DNA from: Oikopleura dioica
Lineage: Eukaryota; Chordata; Appendicularia; Copelata; Oikopleuridae
NCBI GenBank assembly: GCA_907165135.1
Contig: OU015569.1
Span: forward strand, 12,028,501 to 12,092,500
Length of the DNA: 64,000 bases
Direction: 5' to 3'
The translations under genes were made by a program, and so were the position numbers. The notes beneath the pieces are model-generated. The model worked only from the letters and a program-made list of their open reading frames with translations, did no database searches and was not told the DNA's origin. Position 1 is the first letter of the stretch. The number at the start of each line of letters is the position of its first letter. Below are positions 30,241 to 40,500 of the stretch, piece by piece.

Positions 30241-30737
30241 ATTTCCCTGGAATTTTGGACAAAATATTTCACATTTAGTACCAGAATTTCCGCTCAAGTT
30301 TCTTAACATTTTTGCCAAGTGAGAGGAGTTTGAAAATAAAACTTATTTTTGAAAACAAAAATTTTTAGAAATTGAAGATTTTGACTTTCAAGGAAATTTA
30401 AATAAGGTAAAATTACTTGAAGATAAGGGTGTCACAATGTTAAAAATTCCGTTTCGAGCAAATTTGGCGGCGGCGTCATAAAACGAGCAAGTGCCGTGAC
30501 AGTTGGAATCCGCGGCGGTGGAAATAATGGGCAGTTACGTGTTTCTTTCCTGATTGAATTGGCTTCTTCAAAACTGACTAAGAAAATATTTTCACTTTGT
30601 ATTCAATAGCACGCTCGTGGAGCCAAATCTCCTGCATGTTTAGATACGCTTCCAGGAAACGAAAACGTAGTTACCGATTTTTTATTCATTTTCAATGAAA
30701 ATCGCAGAAGAATAATCAAAAGATTGAGTGAAAAGAC
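30240..30737. other. no gene seen
   Basis: It contains a single D end (ATAAGGGTGTCACAATG near 30422). No exon is supported. Confidence 0.3.
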
Positions 30738-30872
30738 TGGGGGAAGGGATTGTTTATTTGCATTTTCTGGTTCATCAAGCGTGCGAAATTCTAGCTGCTC
30801 AGGAAACCGTGAATTCTTGCTTAAAAATTAGCTTCTGTGGGGATTTTTTAAGAAACTAAAATGAAACAAAAC
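30738..30872. repeat. direct repeat, copy 1
   Basis: TTTGCATTTTCTGGTTCATC and the following 100 or so bases recur almost unchanged at 31315-31452. The tail AAAATGAAACAA is present a third time near 30979. Confidence 0.8.
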
Positions 30873-31314
30873 GACCTACAGAGATTCAACCCTCGAAATC
30901 GTTCTTATGTGAAAGAAGCCAAAAATCGTACTGCTCTGTCAATTTGAATTATATATGAGGTCTCATAATGAAACTAAAATGAAACAACACAATTCATATA
31001 TGCTACTACTGTTCCCTGATTGCCCAACTCTAAATAAATGAGAAAAAATTGCTCTGTGAATTTAAATAAATTAAATTTTTTCAGACCAATCATATGAGAA
31101 ATTTTTGTTGAAATTTTCTAGCAAAAATCATCAAATATTTATTGATCACACTCAAAATTTAGAGATCAAGAATCGTGGAAAAAATCTCGACCACCACCCC
31201 CGAGAGTAAACTGCCGCTTTTTGATAAGGAAGCAAAAGCAAATCATATTGCTTAGTTGTCTCAATTTGTTATTGAAATTTGTTTATCAAATTGTTGCATC
31301 AAAAGATATACTTT

Positions 31315-31452
31315 CGTGAAAAAGGGAAGGAATTGTATATTTGCATTTTCTGGTTCATCAAGCGTGCGAAATTCTAGCTGCTCAAGAAACCGTGAATTCT
31401 TGCTTGAAAATAAGCTTCTGTGGGAATTTTTTAATAGATGCTAAAATGAAAC
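31315..31452. repeat. direct repeat, copy 2
   Basis: Second copy of the 135-bp segment with a few substitutions. It does not resemble a known RNA gene to me. Confidence 0.8.
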
Positions 31453-31537
31453 AAGAAGCCAAGAAAATTGCCAAGGCCTTGACGGTGGTTATATATGAAT
31501 AAAGTCTAAAAACCTTACTGCAACTGTATGTGAATTT

Positions 31538-31960
31538 TTAATAAAAAATTTCTTTCAGATAACTGAAAATTTTAGCAATAAATTTATTAGTTCTTTTGAA
31601 AATCAGGGCAAAGAAAAAGTTGATATTGTAAACAGGCGCCATTTGAAAGAGGAAGGAAAAGTAAATCTTAGTCCCAAGTCCGGGGCGTGTGGATAAACTT
31701 AGCGCGAGTAATTGCATCACCGGCGCTCTAAAAATAAAGGGGATTTCCATATTAAACGCGTGCCGACTCTGCAACACCCATTTAAAGACTCGCTTTTTGT
31801 GAACACAAGGAGGGGCAGCGTCTTTTTTTGACGGAGGGTTGAAAAGCTCGCGCCGAGCGGCGTTTTCACAACTCCAGCTTGTGGTTGCTTTAGCCAGCAG
31901 ATTCCATGGACTCGTGGACAGCCCAAGCGCTTTCTTACTGTAGCCCAGAAGGGGGCTTCT
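31538..31960 (-). CDS. long open frame, possibly coding
   Basis: A single minus frame is open from about 31960 to a stop at 31538 (about 135 codons). It reads LSTSPWNLLAKATTSWSCEN, then VFKWVLQSRHAFNMEIPFIF and GTKIYFSFLFQMAPVYNINF. The overlapping frame (PRVHGICWLKQPQAGVVKTP) is open as well. An internal ATG (MEIPFIFRAP) could start it. Low confidence in frame choice. Confidence 0.3.
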   Translation of the reverse strand, partial: RSPLLGYSKKALGLSTSPWNLLAKATTSWSCENAARRELFNPPSKKDAAPPCVHKKRVFKWVLQSRHAFNMEIPFIFRAPVMQLLALSLSTRPGLGTKIYFSFLFQMAPVYNINFFFALIFKRTNKFIAKIFSYLKEIFY

Positions 31961-32029
31961 TACGAAAACGCAAAAACATTAATTCTCATTTTTTATTAAT
32001 TCTCATTTTTATTAATTCTAAATTGCCGT

Positions 32030-32525
32030 CCGTTACAAACTTATCGGGTTAGATTTTTTGAATTCGAATTAATTGGTTTTTCTACAAAAACTTAACATAG
32101 TGATGCCCTTATTTTTCTGCTGATAAATAGATAAATAAATTAATAACATGACACCCTTATTTATTTTAAAATTGATTTTTTGAATTCGAATTATTTTGAC
32201 TTTTCTACAAAAACTTAACATAGTGATACCCTTATTTTTGCTATAAAAATAATGAAAAATAAAATTTATCATCTACGATTTAGCTAAGAAACCTGAGTCA
32301 GGCATCTAAAAAAGCCCTAAAAAGCAGTTGAAAAACTACTTCTTTTAATTACTACTGTTTTAGGTTCCTGACTCAGGTTTCTCAGTCGAATTGTCGATAA
32401 GTAATTTTTTATTTATTTTCGACAGCAGAAAAATAAGGGTATCAATATGTAAAGTTTGTAGAAAAGTCAAATTAATTCGAATTCAAAATATAAATTTTTG
32501 AATCAATAAGGGTGTCAATCTCCAA
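32030..32525. repeat. family D palindrome with A at its centre, one arm duplicated
   Basis: The left arm (TTGAATTCGAATTA..TTTTTCTACAAAAACTTAAC, then ATAGTGATACCCTTATTT) occurs twice in tandem (about 32055-32115 and 32177-32237) and is mirrored at 32430-32490. The A copy at 32283-32390 lies in the centre. Confidence 0.8.
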
Positions 32526-32529
32526 ATTT

Positions 32530-33120
32530 TTGGGTAAAAAGTATGAACTTAAATCACGACTCTATTAGTCGCAGATCCAAAATCGACCTTTTTTAGAAAA
32601 TTTTAAAAAGGCCTCTCCAAAGTGTCTAAAAAGAATGCTAGCTTTGAGTTGTGTAGAAACTTTAACGAGGGGATCGCTACGCGCCCAGCCCCGGCGAAAA
32701 TATTTTAAAGACACCTTTTTTCTTCTCACGTTTTTTTGTCTTAGCTTTGTTTCAGATCAATGAATTACTCGCATTCACAAATGTAATAAAATAAATCACT
32801 TTTTCTTTGGTTGCACAATTTTCGAATTATTTTTCAATAAAAAATTATATCAAATGAATCAAAGTAATTTCTTTTTATTAATAATAAATAATATTGAAAT
32901 AATTAATTAATAAAATAAAAAATATTTAAAAAACGATAATAAATATGAAAATAAATAATATTAATTCATGTTTAATTAAAAATTATTATTAAATAATTTA
33001 AAAATATTTTTTTACAAAAGCCAATTAATTAAAAGAAAAATATTTTTTTATAAAAATAATTATTATTATTCATATTTAATAATATAATAATAAATAATTT
33101 AAATATGATATTTGAAATAG
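32530..33120. other. A/T-rich, no gene
   Basis: The part at 32860-33110 is almost pure A/T (TAATAATAAATAAT type). No exon was found. Confidence 0.5.
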
Positions 33121-33131
33121 AATTTTTGCAG

Positions 33132-33516
33132 AAAATACGACCCGCGAAGAATCTCAAAAAGAAGCTGCCATTTTTCCCAATTTAAATATTTTATCTTCCG
33201 CAGTGGCGTTTTAAAAGTATAGCATCCTTGTTTCTGGCCACGTTGCCCTAGAATGCGTTGCGATTACGATTTTGGGACTTGTTGAAATTTAGAGCCTGGT
33301 GCTGTTGCTACTACATGGTTTTCGTGTAACTTCGATAAATAAAACGGTCGCCGCTAAAAAATGGAATAACCATTTTTTATTATCTTTTGCGTTTTAAATA
33401 TTTATTAAAGAAATAGAGACATTTCTGCTAATTCCTCAGCGGTCTTTTTTCGCCGCAAAGAAGGAGAAATATACGAGTTCCAATCTATACGAAATATTCA
33501 AAAGTATCAAAAATTA
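33132..33516 (+). CDS. 3' end of a small membrane-protein gene, splicing ambiguous
   Basis: An acceptor (GAATTTTTGCAG) opens ENTTREESQKEAAIFPNLNI. A second strong acceptor (TATCTTCCGCAG) opens WRFKSIASLFLA. A 48-nt intron (GTTGCC...TTTAG) would join it to WCCCYYMVFV and TAA, directly followed by AATAAA. An alternative path reads GHVALEC then SLVLLLLHGFR and, after GTAACT...CTCAG, RSFFAAKKEKYTSSNLYEIF to TAA at 33514-33516. Both give a hydrophobic segment near the C-terminus. Which path is used cannot be decided from sequence alone. Confidence 0.35.
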
Positions 33517-33519
33517 AAA

Positions 33520-34010
33520 AAATAGCTGAAGTTTTTTAGTTTTTTTCCAAGAAAAATTTCTATTTTTAAACTTATAGAAATTCGATAAAATTAATAAATT
33601 TAATTTAATAATTAATAAATAATTAATATAATAAATATTTAATAGTATATGAATTACATTTAAATTGTATAATCAATAAACAAAATATAAATATTATTTT
33701 CTGTTTCACTTTTAATTGTTAATAAATATGAAATTTTAGTCTATTTTATTCGGAGCCAAACTGCGCGAAACGAGGAAAAGTGAAAACACCATAAAGAGAA
33801 GCTGAGCAGATGCGGAAGGAGTTCAATTTTGCGGCAACTAATCGGAATGAAATTAATACTCTTATTATTCTTGTCGTTCTTTTAAAAGAATCTTTTTGGA
33901 CGATCTCATCAAATAGTTGAGCACAAGTCTACTGATCTAGATCAAACATTCCTACTAACATTAATTGCATCAAATATTAAAATAAAGCTCTAAAAAGCTC
34001 CCCAGGATCC
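33520..34010. other. A/T-rich, no gene seen
   Basis: 33580-33740 is nearly pure A/T. The remainder has no supported exon. Confidence 0.4.
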
Positions 34011-34014
34011 CAAA

Positions 34015-34062
34015 GATCTTTCAGTCCCTGACTCAGGTTTTCTACACAGGTTTCCGAGCCAA
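34015..34062. repeat. family A right half
   Basis: CCCTGACTCAGGTTTTCTAC followed by ACAGGTTTCCGAGCC. Confidence 0.6.
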
Positions 34063-34077
34063 GGGTTTCTACAAAGA

Positions 34078-34664
34078 CGTGCTTTTTTAAGGTTAAGCAA
34101 GTTATTTCTCTTCGTACTTCTTTCTAGACCGGGAACATCATACATATTTGGAATCAGCAGGAAATTTTAAGAACTTTGACCGTTTTAGTTTCCAAAATTT
34201 CCACTTCCGGTCCGATTCTAGAGCCGGAAGTTAACGAAATTTTTGAGTTTGGGCAACTTGTGACCTATCAAATTGATGCTCAGAAGATTTTGATTCATCT
34301 CATCTAAAAATCATCCAAAAACCATCCCAATCGCGGTCAAACCGACCGGCAAAACTAGGAAAAAGGCATAAATTTGTGATTTTTCTTTACGCTTTCAGCG
34401 CTTGATTTGACCGCGGTCGACATTGATTCTTCTCTCAGATGATAGGAAATCTTCTGAGAATCAATTTGATAGGTCACAAGTTGCCTAAACTTAAAAATTT
34501 CACTAACTTCCGGCTCTAGAATCGGACCGGAAGTGGAAATTTTCGAAACTAAAACGGTCAAAGTTCTTAAAATTTTCTGCTGATTCCAAATATGTATGGT
34601 GTTCCAGGTCTAGAAAGAGGTACGAAGAGAAATAACTTGCTTAACCTTAAAAAAGCACGTCAAA
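34078..34664. mobile_element. foldback element, family F
   Basis: Inverted arms of roughly 260-270 bp: GACGTGCTTTTTTAAGGTTA is mirrored by TAACCTTAAAAAAGCACGTC. Internal landmarks are TTCCGGTCCGATTCTAGAGC and AGCGCTTGATTTGACCGCGG at the centre. A diverged second copy lies at 54749-55300. No ORF. Confidence 0.85.
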
Positions 34665-34856
34665 GGCTTTTTCAAGTGAAGGTCTTTAATCGAGATCACT
34701 TCTATTCCGACCGCGTTTTAAAAACATATCCCAACTAAAACTTATCGTCTTTTTCGTGTTAAAAACACACTAATCTTCCGTGTTTTAATTGTATTTGCCC
34801 GGGTGTAACATGAAATCGGAGCTGAATAGTCGCTTTACGTAGTCTTTTAAGAGCTA

Positions 34857-35200
34857 TTAACGGATCAATTGAATTAGACGCTTCCCCGTAAGGCGACCCC
34901 AGCGCTATTTACAGGCAGATACAGTTGCTTGTCACACTCACTTACAGTCATTACAGTCAGAAAACAAGAACCAAGACATGAAAAAATAAGTGTTTGGAGC
35001 AAAAGAAAAGCTGCGAAATCGAAGAAGCGCGAATCCTGTAACTGAATCCAATTAATATTATCTAAAAGATACACAGACACATCCGCTCGTGCCTCTGTAG
35101 TTTTTCGCACTTGCGCAACTTTACAGCCAAAATAGCAATTCAACTCGTGCCACGCGCTGTTCAATGAATTTATTCTTCTCAGCTGACTCGAAGATTTCAT
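34857..35200 (-). CDS. 100-aa single-pass membrane protein
   Basis: CDS complement(join(34857..34904, 34946..35200)). ATG at 35198-35200 opens MKSSSQLRRINSLNSAWHEL. A Cys-containing ectodomain-like part follows, then a transmembrane segment (FDFAAFLLLQTLIFSCLGSC, about residues 57-80). A GTAAGT donor and CTGTAAATAG acceptor define a 41-nt intron, and the tail is basic (RWGRLTGKRLIQLIR). Without splicing, the frame would continue to another stop (VSECDKQLYLPVNS...). The spliced form gives the more usual basic cytosolic tail. No family is recognised. Confidence 0.65.
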
Positions 35201-35261
35201 CAAAAAATAATGAGTCAAGTGAACTTTTCGTCCAAAAGCTCTAGTTCTCGTTTTTTTGCCT

Positions 35262-35350
35262 CTTTAAAGAAAACCTGAGTCAGGGTAAAGTGATGTAATA
35301 AAAGCCGCGTAGCGGCTTTTCAGAAAACAAAGCCGCAAAGCTCCTTAACA
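35262..35350. repeat. family A left half
   Basis: AAGAAAACCTGAGTCAGGGT followed by AAAGCCGCGTAGCGGCTTTT. The right half is missing. Confidence 0.65.
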
Positions 35351-35382
35351 ACTACCAATTAAATCATCCTTTTGATTTCTTT

Positions 35383-35595
35383 TCAGAGAAAGATTTTTAT
35401 TTTGATGTTTATTTCTTTATAAAAATGATCAAATCGCGATTCACGACTGATCTTTTTATTAGACAAGAATCCAAAAGAAAGCGCAAAGTTTCGGCCGAAT
35501 TTCATCAAAGTAATAAGCGATAAAAAAAGCGGCCGAGAGCAATAAAATCTAGATCCCGGAATTATAAAAGGGGATCGGATTAAGAAAAGAGCCAA
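35383..35595 (-). CDS. weak ORF, unknown
   Basis: The frame contains an ATG (MKFGRNFALSFGFLSNKKIS) and a Lys/Ile-rich tail. No other support. Confidence 0.2.
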   Translation of the reverse strand: MALFLIRSPFIIPGSRFYCSRPLFLSLITLMKFGRNFALSFGFLSNKKISRESRFDHFYKEINIKIKIFL

Positions 35596-35701
35596 CAGAG
35601 AAATTTTTCATTTTAAATGTGACACCTACTTCACTCGGATGTTGACTATTTATGTGATTTCTTGCTAATAAATGATATCCAAAAAGGTCGAATTCGCGTT
35701 C

Positions 35702-37185
35702 AAAATTATGCAAGTTAAAAAATTGCTGTTATCATTGTGTTTTGATTCTGGTTTAATTTAACCCGCGCGGCGGCGACTAAAACGAACCTCACTCGGAAGA
35801 AGCTGCTTTGCTGAGTGCGCAAAATATACTCGAAAATTTCCGCTGTTGATTCTTCCTCGCCCAAAATCCGAAAATGAAGCTGGCCAGGGAAAAGTATTTT
35901 TCGTCCCTGACTCAGTCCCTGACTAAGGTTTTGTACACAGGCTGACTCCGCTAGCTTTGTTTTAAGGGTAATGGTATACATCGGCGCGGCGCTGCTCTCT
36001 CGATCCGCGCTCCGCCAGAACCTATTTCTCACGGAGCCGTAAAATCTGAACGGATAAAGATTTTTCAAAATTCAAAAGATTCTGAATAATTAAAGTCTTT
36101 TCTACTAACACAGCGAAATTGGAAATGATTGTCAAAGAAAAACTATCTGAAAATTGCCAGTTTCCTTCAAATGACATTTTCTTCGATATTACTCATCCAA
36201 AATTTTTGAAAATTATACTGTCTTGTAGAAAATCGTCAGCTCTACAAGTCCTGTTTTTCAGATTTTTGTTTGAAGATCTTTGGATTTTAATATGCGCCCT
36301 TGAAGTCAGCGCTGCGAGGTCGTGGCGTGAGAAATAGAGAGCGGAGAGGCGCGAGAAGAAGTAGCGCTCTTTACAAATTGCGATGTAAAATTTATAAAAG
36401 CTTCAAACAAAAATCTGAAAAACAGGATTTGTAGAGCATACAATTCTCTACAAGACAGTGTAATTTTCAAAAATTTTGGAGGAGAAATATCGAAGAAAAT
36501 GTCATTTGAAGGAAACTGGCAATTTTCAGATAGTTCCTCTTTGACAATCATTACAAATTTTGCTGTGCTAGTAGAAAAGACTTTAATTATTCAGAATCTT
36601 TTTGAATTTTGAAAAATTTTTATCCGTTAAGATTTTACGGCTCCGTGAGAAATAGGTTCTGGCGGAGCGCGGATCGAGAGAGCAGCGCCGCGCCGATGTA
36701 TACCATTACCCTTAAAATTTCAGGGTAGAGAACAGAGAGATTCTTGATGTTTGTCCGCTCTACTGTTCGCTTCATCTTTTCCAAAAAAGAAAAAACGGGC
36801 GGATCAAAAAGGCTGACGAATTAATGTGGTCGGCATTATTACATGTAATTCTGCTTTGCGCGTCAAGCAAACACATTTTCCGCGAATGCCAATTCTCCAA
36901 AAAGTAGCCAGATCTTCGAATTACTTGTTTTTTGCATTTTTCCAGTTTGACTAGATAGCTTTTCTAAAATGCAAAAAATACATTCCTTCGGGCAGCTTCA
37001 TTTTTGGCGGATTTTGGGCGAGGAAGAATCAACAGCGGAAATTTTCGAGTATATTTTGCGCACTCAGCAAAGTAGCTTCTTCCGAGCGAGGTTCATTTTA
37101 GTCGCCGCCGCGCGGGTTAAATTAAACCAAAATCAAAACACAATGATAACAGCATTTTTTAACTTGCATAATTTTGAAGACGAAC
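35702..37185. mobile_element. 1.5-kb nested foldback element, family G
   Basis: Two concentric pairs of inverted arms. The outer pair is about 35702-35893 and 36986-37185 (AACCCGCGCGGCGGCGACTA mirrored). The inner pair is about 35966-36300 and 36380-36716 (GGTAATGGTATACATCGGCG mirrored). Different sequences fill the gaps: the left gap holds an A fragment (35905-35945), the right about 270 bp of other sequence. The arms produce mirrored ORFs on both strands that I regard as by-products. Confidence 0.8.
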
Positions 37186-37189
37186 GAAC

Positions 37190-37500
37190 GATGAATGCCG
37201 GTAAAAAATATAGATATTAATAAAATGATATCTTTCTCTATCCGTTGTTATATCAATTAATTCACGACTAAATGAAATTGGATTGGCAAGTCTAAATATT
37301 GAATAAAAAAGGAATAAGAGTGGATAAATCTGCGGTTTTTTTCCACACTGATTTGAAAGTCTAAGAAATTTCTTACAAAAAATTGAAACACATTTTTATT
37401 TAATCAAGTTTATTCACCGAAATTCCGTCACCAAATAATAAAAAATGGATAAATTTTTGTAATCAATTCTCTTTCGTGAATCTTCTTCTTTCTTCAATTA
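37190..37500. other. 3' flank of the polyprotease gene
   Basis: On the minus strand AATAAAAATG near 37396 is a likely polyadenylation signal about 100 nt after the stop. Nothing else is seen. Confidence 0.4.
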
Positions 37501-40500
37501 TTACGCATTTGAATCGATGGTGGTTTCGATCCATTTGTCGAAGGCAACAGATGAGTAGATTGTAGGCCATTTTTCCCAGCCGCAGCCTCCCTCTCGTGCA
37601 GTCCTAGAGACGACACCAAAAAGAGTCGCTACGCCATTAACGTTGCACACAAGTGGTCCGCCCGAGTCACCGTTGCAGCTTCCGAGGCCGTATTTTCCGT
37701 CATCATAATCCCCATCGTAGTCATAGTAGTCCCAGACGGTTCCTTCGGCTGCTCCGTCTGTCCATCCGTCACCATCTTCATCTGGAAGGCCAGCACAAAT
37801 ATCATAGGTTTTAACGGCGCCCATCATCGAGGAAGGGTATCCAGAATGTTTATTGCAGTAGTCAAGATCCATGATAGAGACTCCGGCGCTTTTTAAATAT
37901 CGTGAACCTTGTTGAGGGCCTTGTTCTGCGATCCTTCCAAAACCTGCGATCCAGCAAGCATCTCCGTCTTTAAAAATATCATGATTAACTTCACCCTGAA
38001 GGTCCCTGCTTATAACTTACGCTTTGGATAACTGTCCGCCAGGCAAACTTCACTTGTTAATCCTTCGCCTTGAGAGGAAATGCTCTTGTCGAATTTGATT
38101 AAGCAAAGATCAGCAAGGTCTGGTCCTGAAGTCCACCCGGGATGAACAAAAATGTTTTCCTTTGGCGCGATTCGGATAAACTCATCAGAACTTGTCAACG
38201 CTTGGTCATTGTCATTGAAGACTGCTATCACTCTGTCAGCTTTCTCGTTGTCGTCCGAAAGACAACAATGTGCAGCAGTTACCACCCAATTATCGCGAAT
38301 AATCGAGCCGCCACACCCGCCGGCATTATCACCGAAGATCAGCTGAAGTCGAGCAAACCAAGGCCAGTGAGTATGATCTGCTTGGTCGAGTCCACCAACG
38401 ATTCGAGCAGGTGATGGTTTGTTATTTGAACATGTTTTGAGCGTGCTTGGGATCTCATCTGTTCTTGGCTGGAATTGGTCACTTGCTTGACTTGCACTTG
38501 TGGAGCCCTGCGTTGATGGAGCTTGAGTTGTTGGAGCTTGATTCGTATTGGAAGCGATAGTTTGCGCGATCCAATCATCCGTCCCAGCTTCCGCAACAGC
38601 CGAAAAGATTGACGGGTAATTTTTCCAGCCGCAACCCTCTACCCGAGAAGCAACACCAAAGACAGTTGCTACACCGTCGACGTTACAAACGAGAGCTCCG
38701 CCGGAGTCACCCTGGCAGACGCCGAAGCCGTCTTTTAAATTCTCGAGATTGGTGTCGTAGTCGTCGTAGACGTTCCAGGAGGTATAGTTCAATCCGTCAG
38801 TCATTCCGTCGCCATCTTCATCTGGATAGCCAACACAAATGTCGTATGTTCTGATAGTCTCACCCTTTTGAGGATATCCAGATTTGGCATTGCAGTATTC
38901 GTGATTCATGATTGAAACTCCTGCACTCTTGAAAAATTGAGTAGAGGGAGAACCTTCTCCTTGCTTTCCAAAACCAGCAACCCAGCAAGCGTCTCCGTCT
39001 TAAAAAGACATAAATGGGGTAGGCCTCGGTTTGGAGAAAGTCGGAATTTTATTACTTCTAATACAGATTCTTAAAGGGGCTTACGTGTGGGATGCTTGTC
39101 AGCGACGCAAATTTCACGGGTTCCTTTGCCTTCTGAAGAAATACTTTTGTCGAATTTGACCAAGCAAATATCAGCCATCCCATCTTCGGTAAAGTGCCAA
39201 CCTATGTAACCTGGATGAAGAAAAATATTTTCTTTTGGCGCAACTCGGATAAACTCATCAGGATCAGTAGCGTACTGGTCAGCGTCGTTAAAAGTCGCTG
39301 TTATGCTGTCGGCGATCACGTCCAGTTTATAGTGTTTACAACAGTGCGCAGCAGTTAATACCCAGTTATCATGAATGATCGATGCACCGCACCCGCCACC
39401 GGTGCCACCAAAATCCATATAGAGTCGAGCGTACCACGGCCAGTGGGTGTGATCAGCCTTGATTCCGCCAACGATTCGAGCAGGTGATGATTGGTCATCA
39501 GAGCATGTTTTCAATGTACTTGGGATATTATCAGTTCTGGTTTTGAATTCTCCAGTCTCGGAAGTTGAAATCGTGGAACTTTGAGTCGTTGGAGCTGTCG
39601 TTGTTGAAGGTGGTGATGTAGGATTGCTATCGATTGTTGCTTCGATCCAGTTGTCCAATTTAGTTGCAACAGACGTGTAAAGTCCTGGAAAACCTTCCCA
39701 GGCGCATTTGAATCCTCTAGATACAACACCGACAAGAGTGGCAACGCCGCCTTCGTCGCATACAAGTGGTCCGCCAGAGTCACTTTGGCAAGCATCGACA
39801 CCAGCACTGAAAGCTTCGACGTGTCTTCGAAGGTTTTGTCATCGTCCCAAAGAGTACCAGCTGGTGCTCCGTCGGTTTGTCCATCGCCGTCGCTATCAGG
39901 TAGACCAGCGCAGATGTCATTCTCTGCGTAAGGACCGAATATATTGAAGTTTAGCGACTTCTCGTTACAGTAGTCGTGCGACATTATTGATATTCCAGCA
40001 CTTTTGAAAGCCGGAGATAATGGAGCGCTGTCAATATTTGATCCTGGTTGCCGATCTCGCCCTATTTTTCCAAAGCCACCGACCCAGCAAGCTTTTCCAT
40101 CTTAAAGACAAACTAAGTTTAAATTTAGAAACGTATTGACTTACGCTGAGGGGTCGACTCAGCAAGACAGATTTCACGTGTTCCTGTGCCTCCAGCAGAT
40201 ATACTCTTGTCGAATTGGATAAGACAAAGATCAGGTTTGGTTGGAGAGTCAGACCAAGATTCAGTCAGTCCATGGTGATAGTCAGGATGTGGAATGATCT
40301 TCGTTGCAGTTAGATTGAATTCGCCAGGGTTTTCTTCGAATTGGTTCGAATCATTAAAGATAGCTAAAACTCCATCAGCATCGCCTAGTTTGCTATCTTG
40401 GCAGCAATGCGCAGCAGTTACAACCCAGTTGTCACGAATAATCGAGCCACCGCAAGGAGCCATATTGTGCAGCTCGCCCCAGGAAAAGTAAAGTCGAGCG

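Noticed and set aside
36119-36551. Two ORFs of similar sequence on opposite strands (EMIVKEKLSENCQFPSNDIF)
   Set aside because: They are mirror readings of the arms of the foldback element and not conserved genes as far as can be seen.
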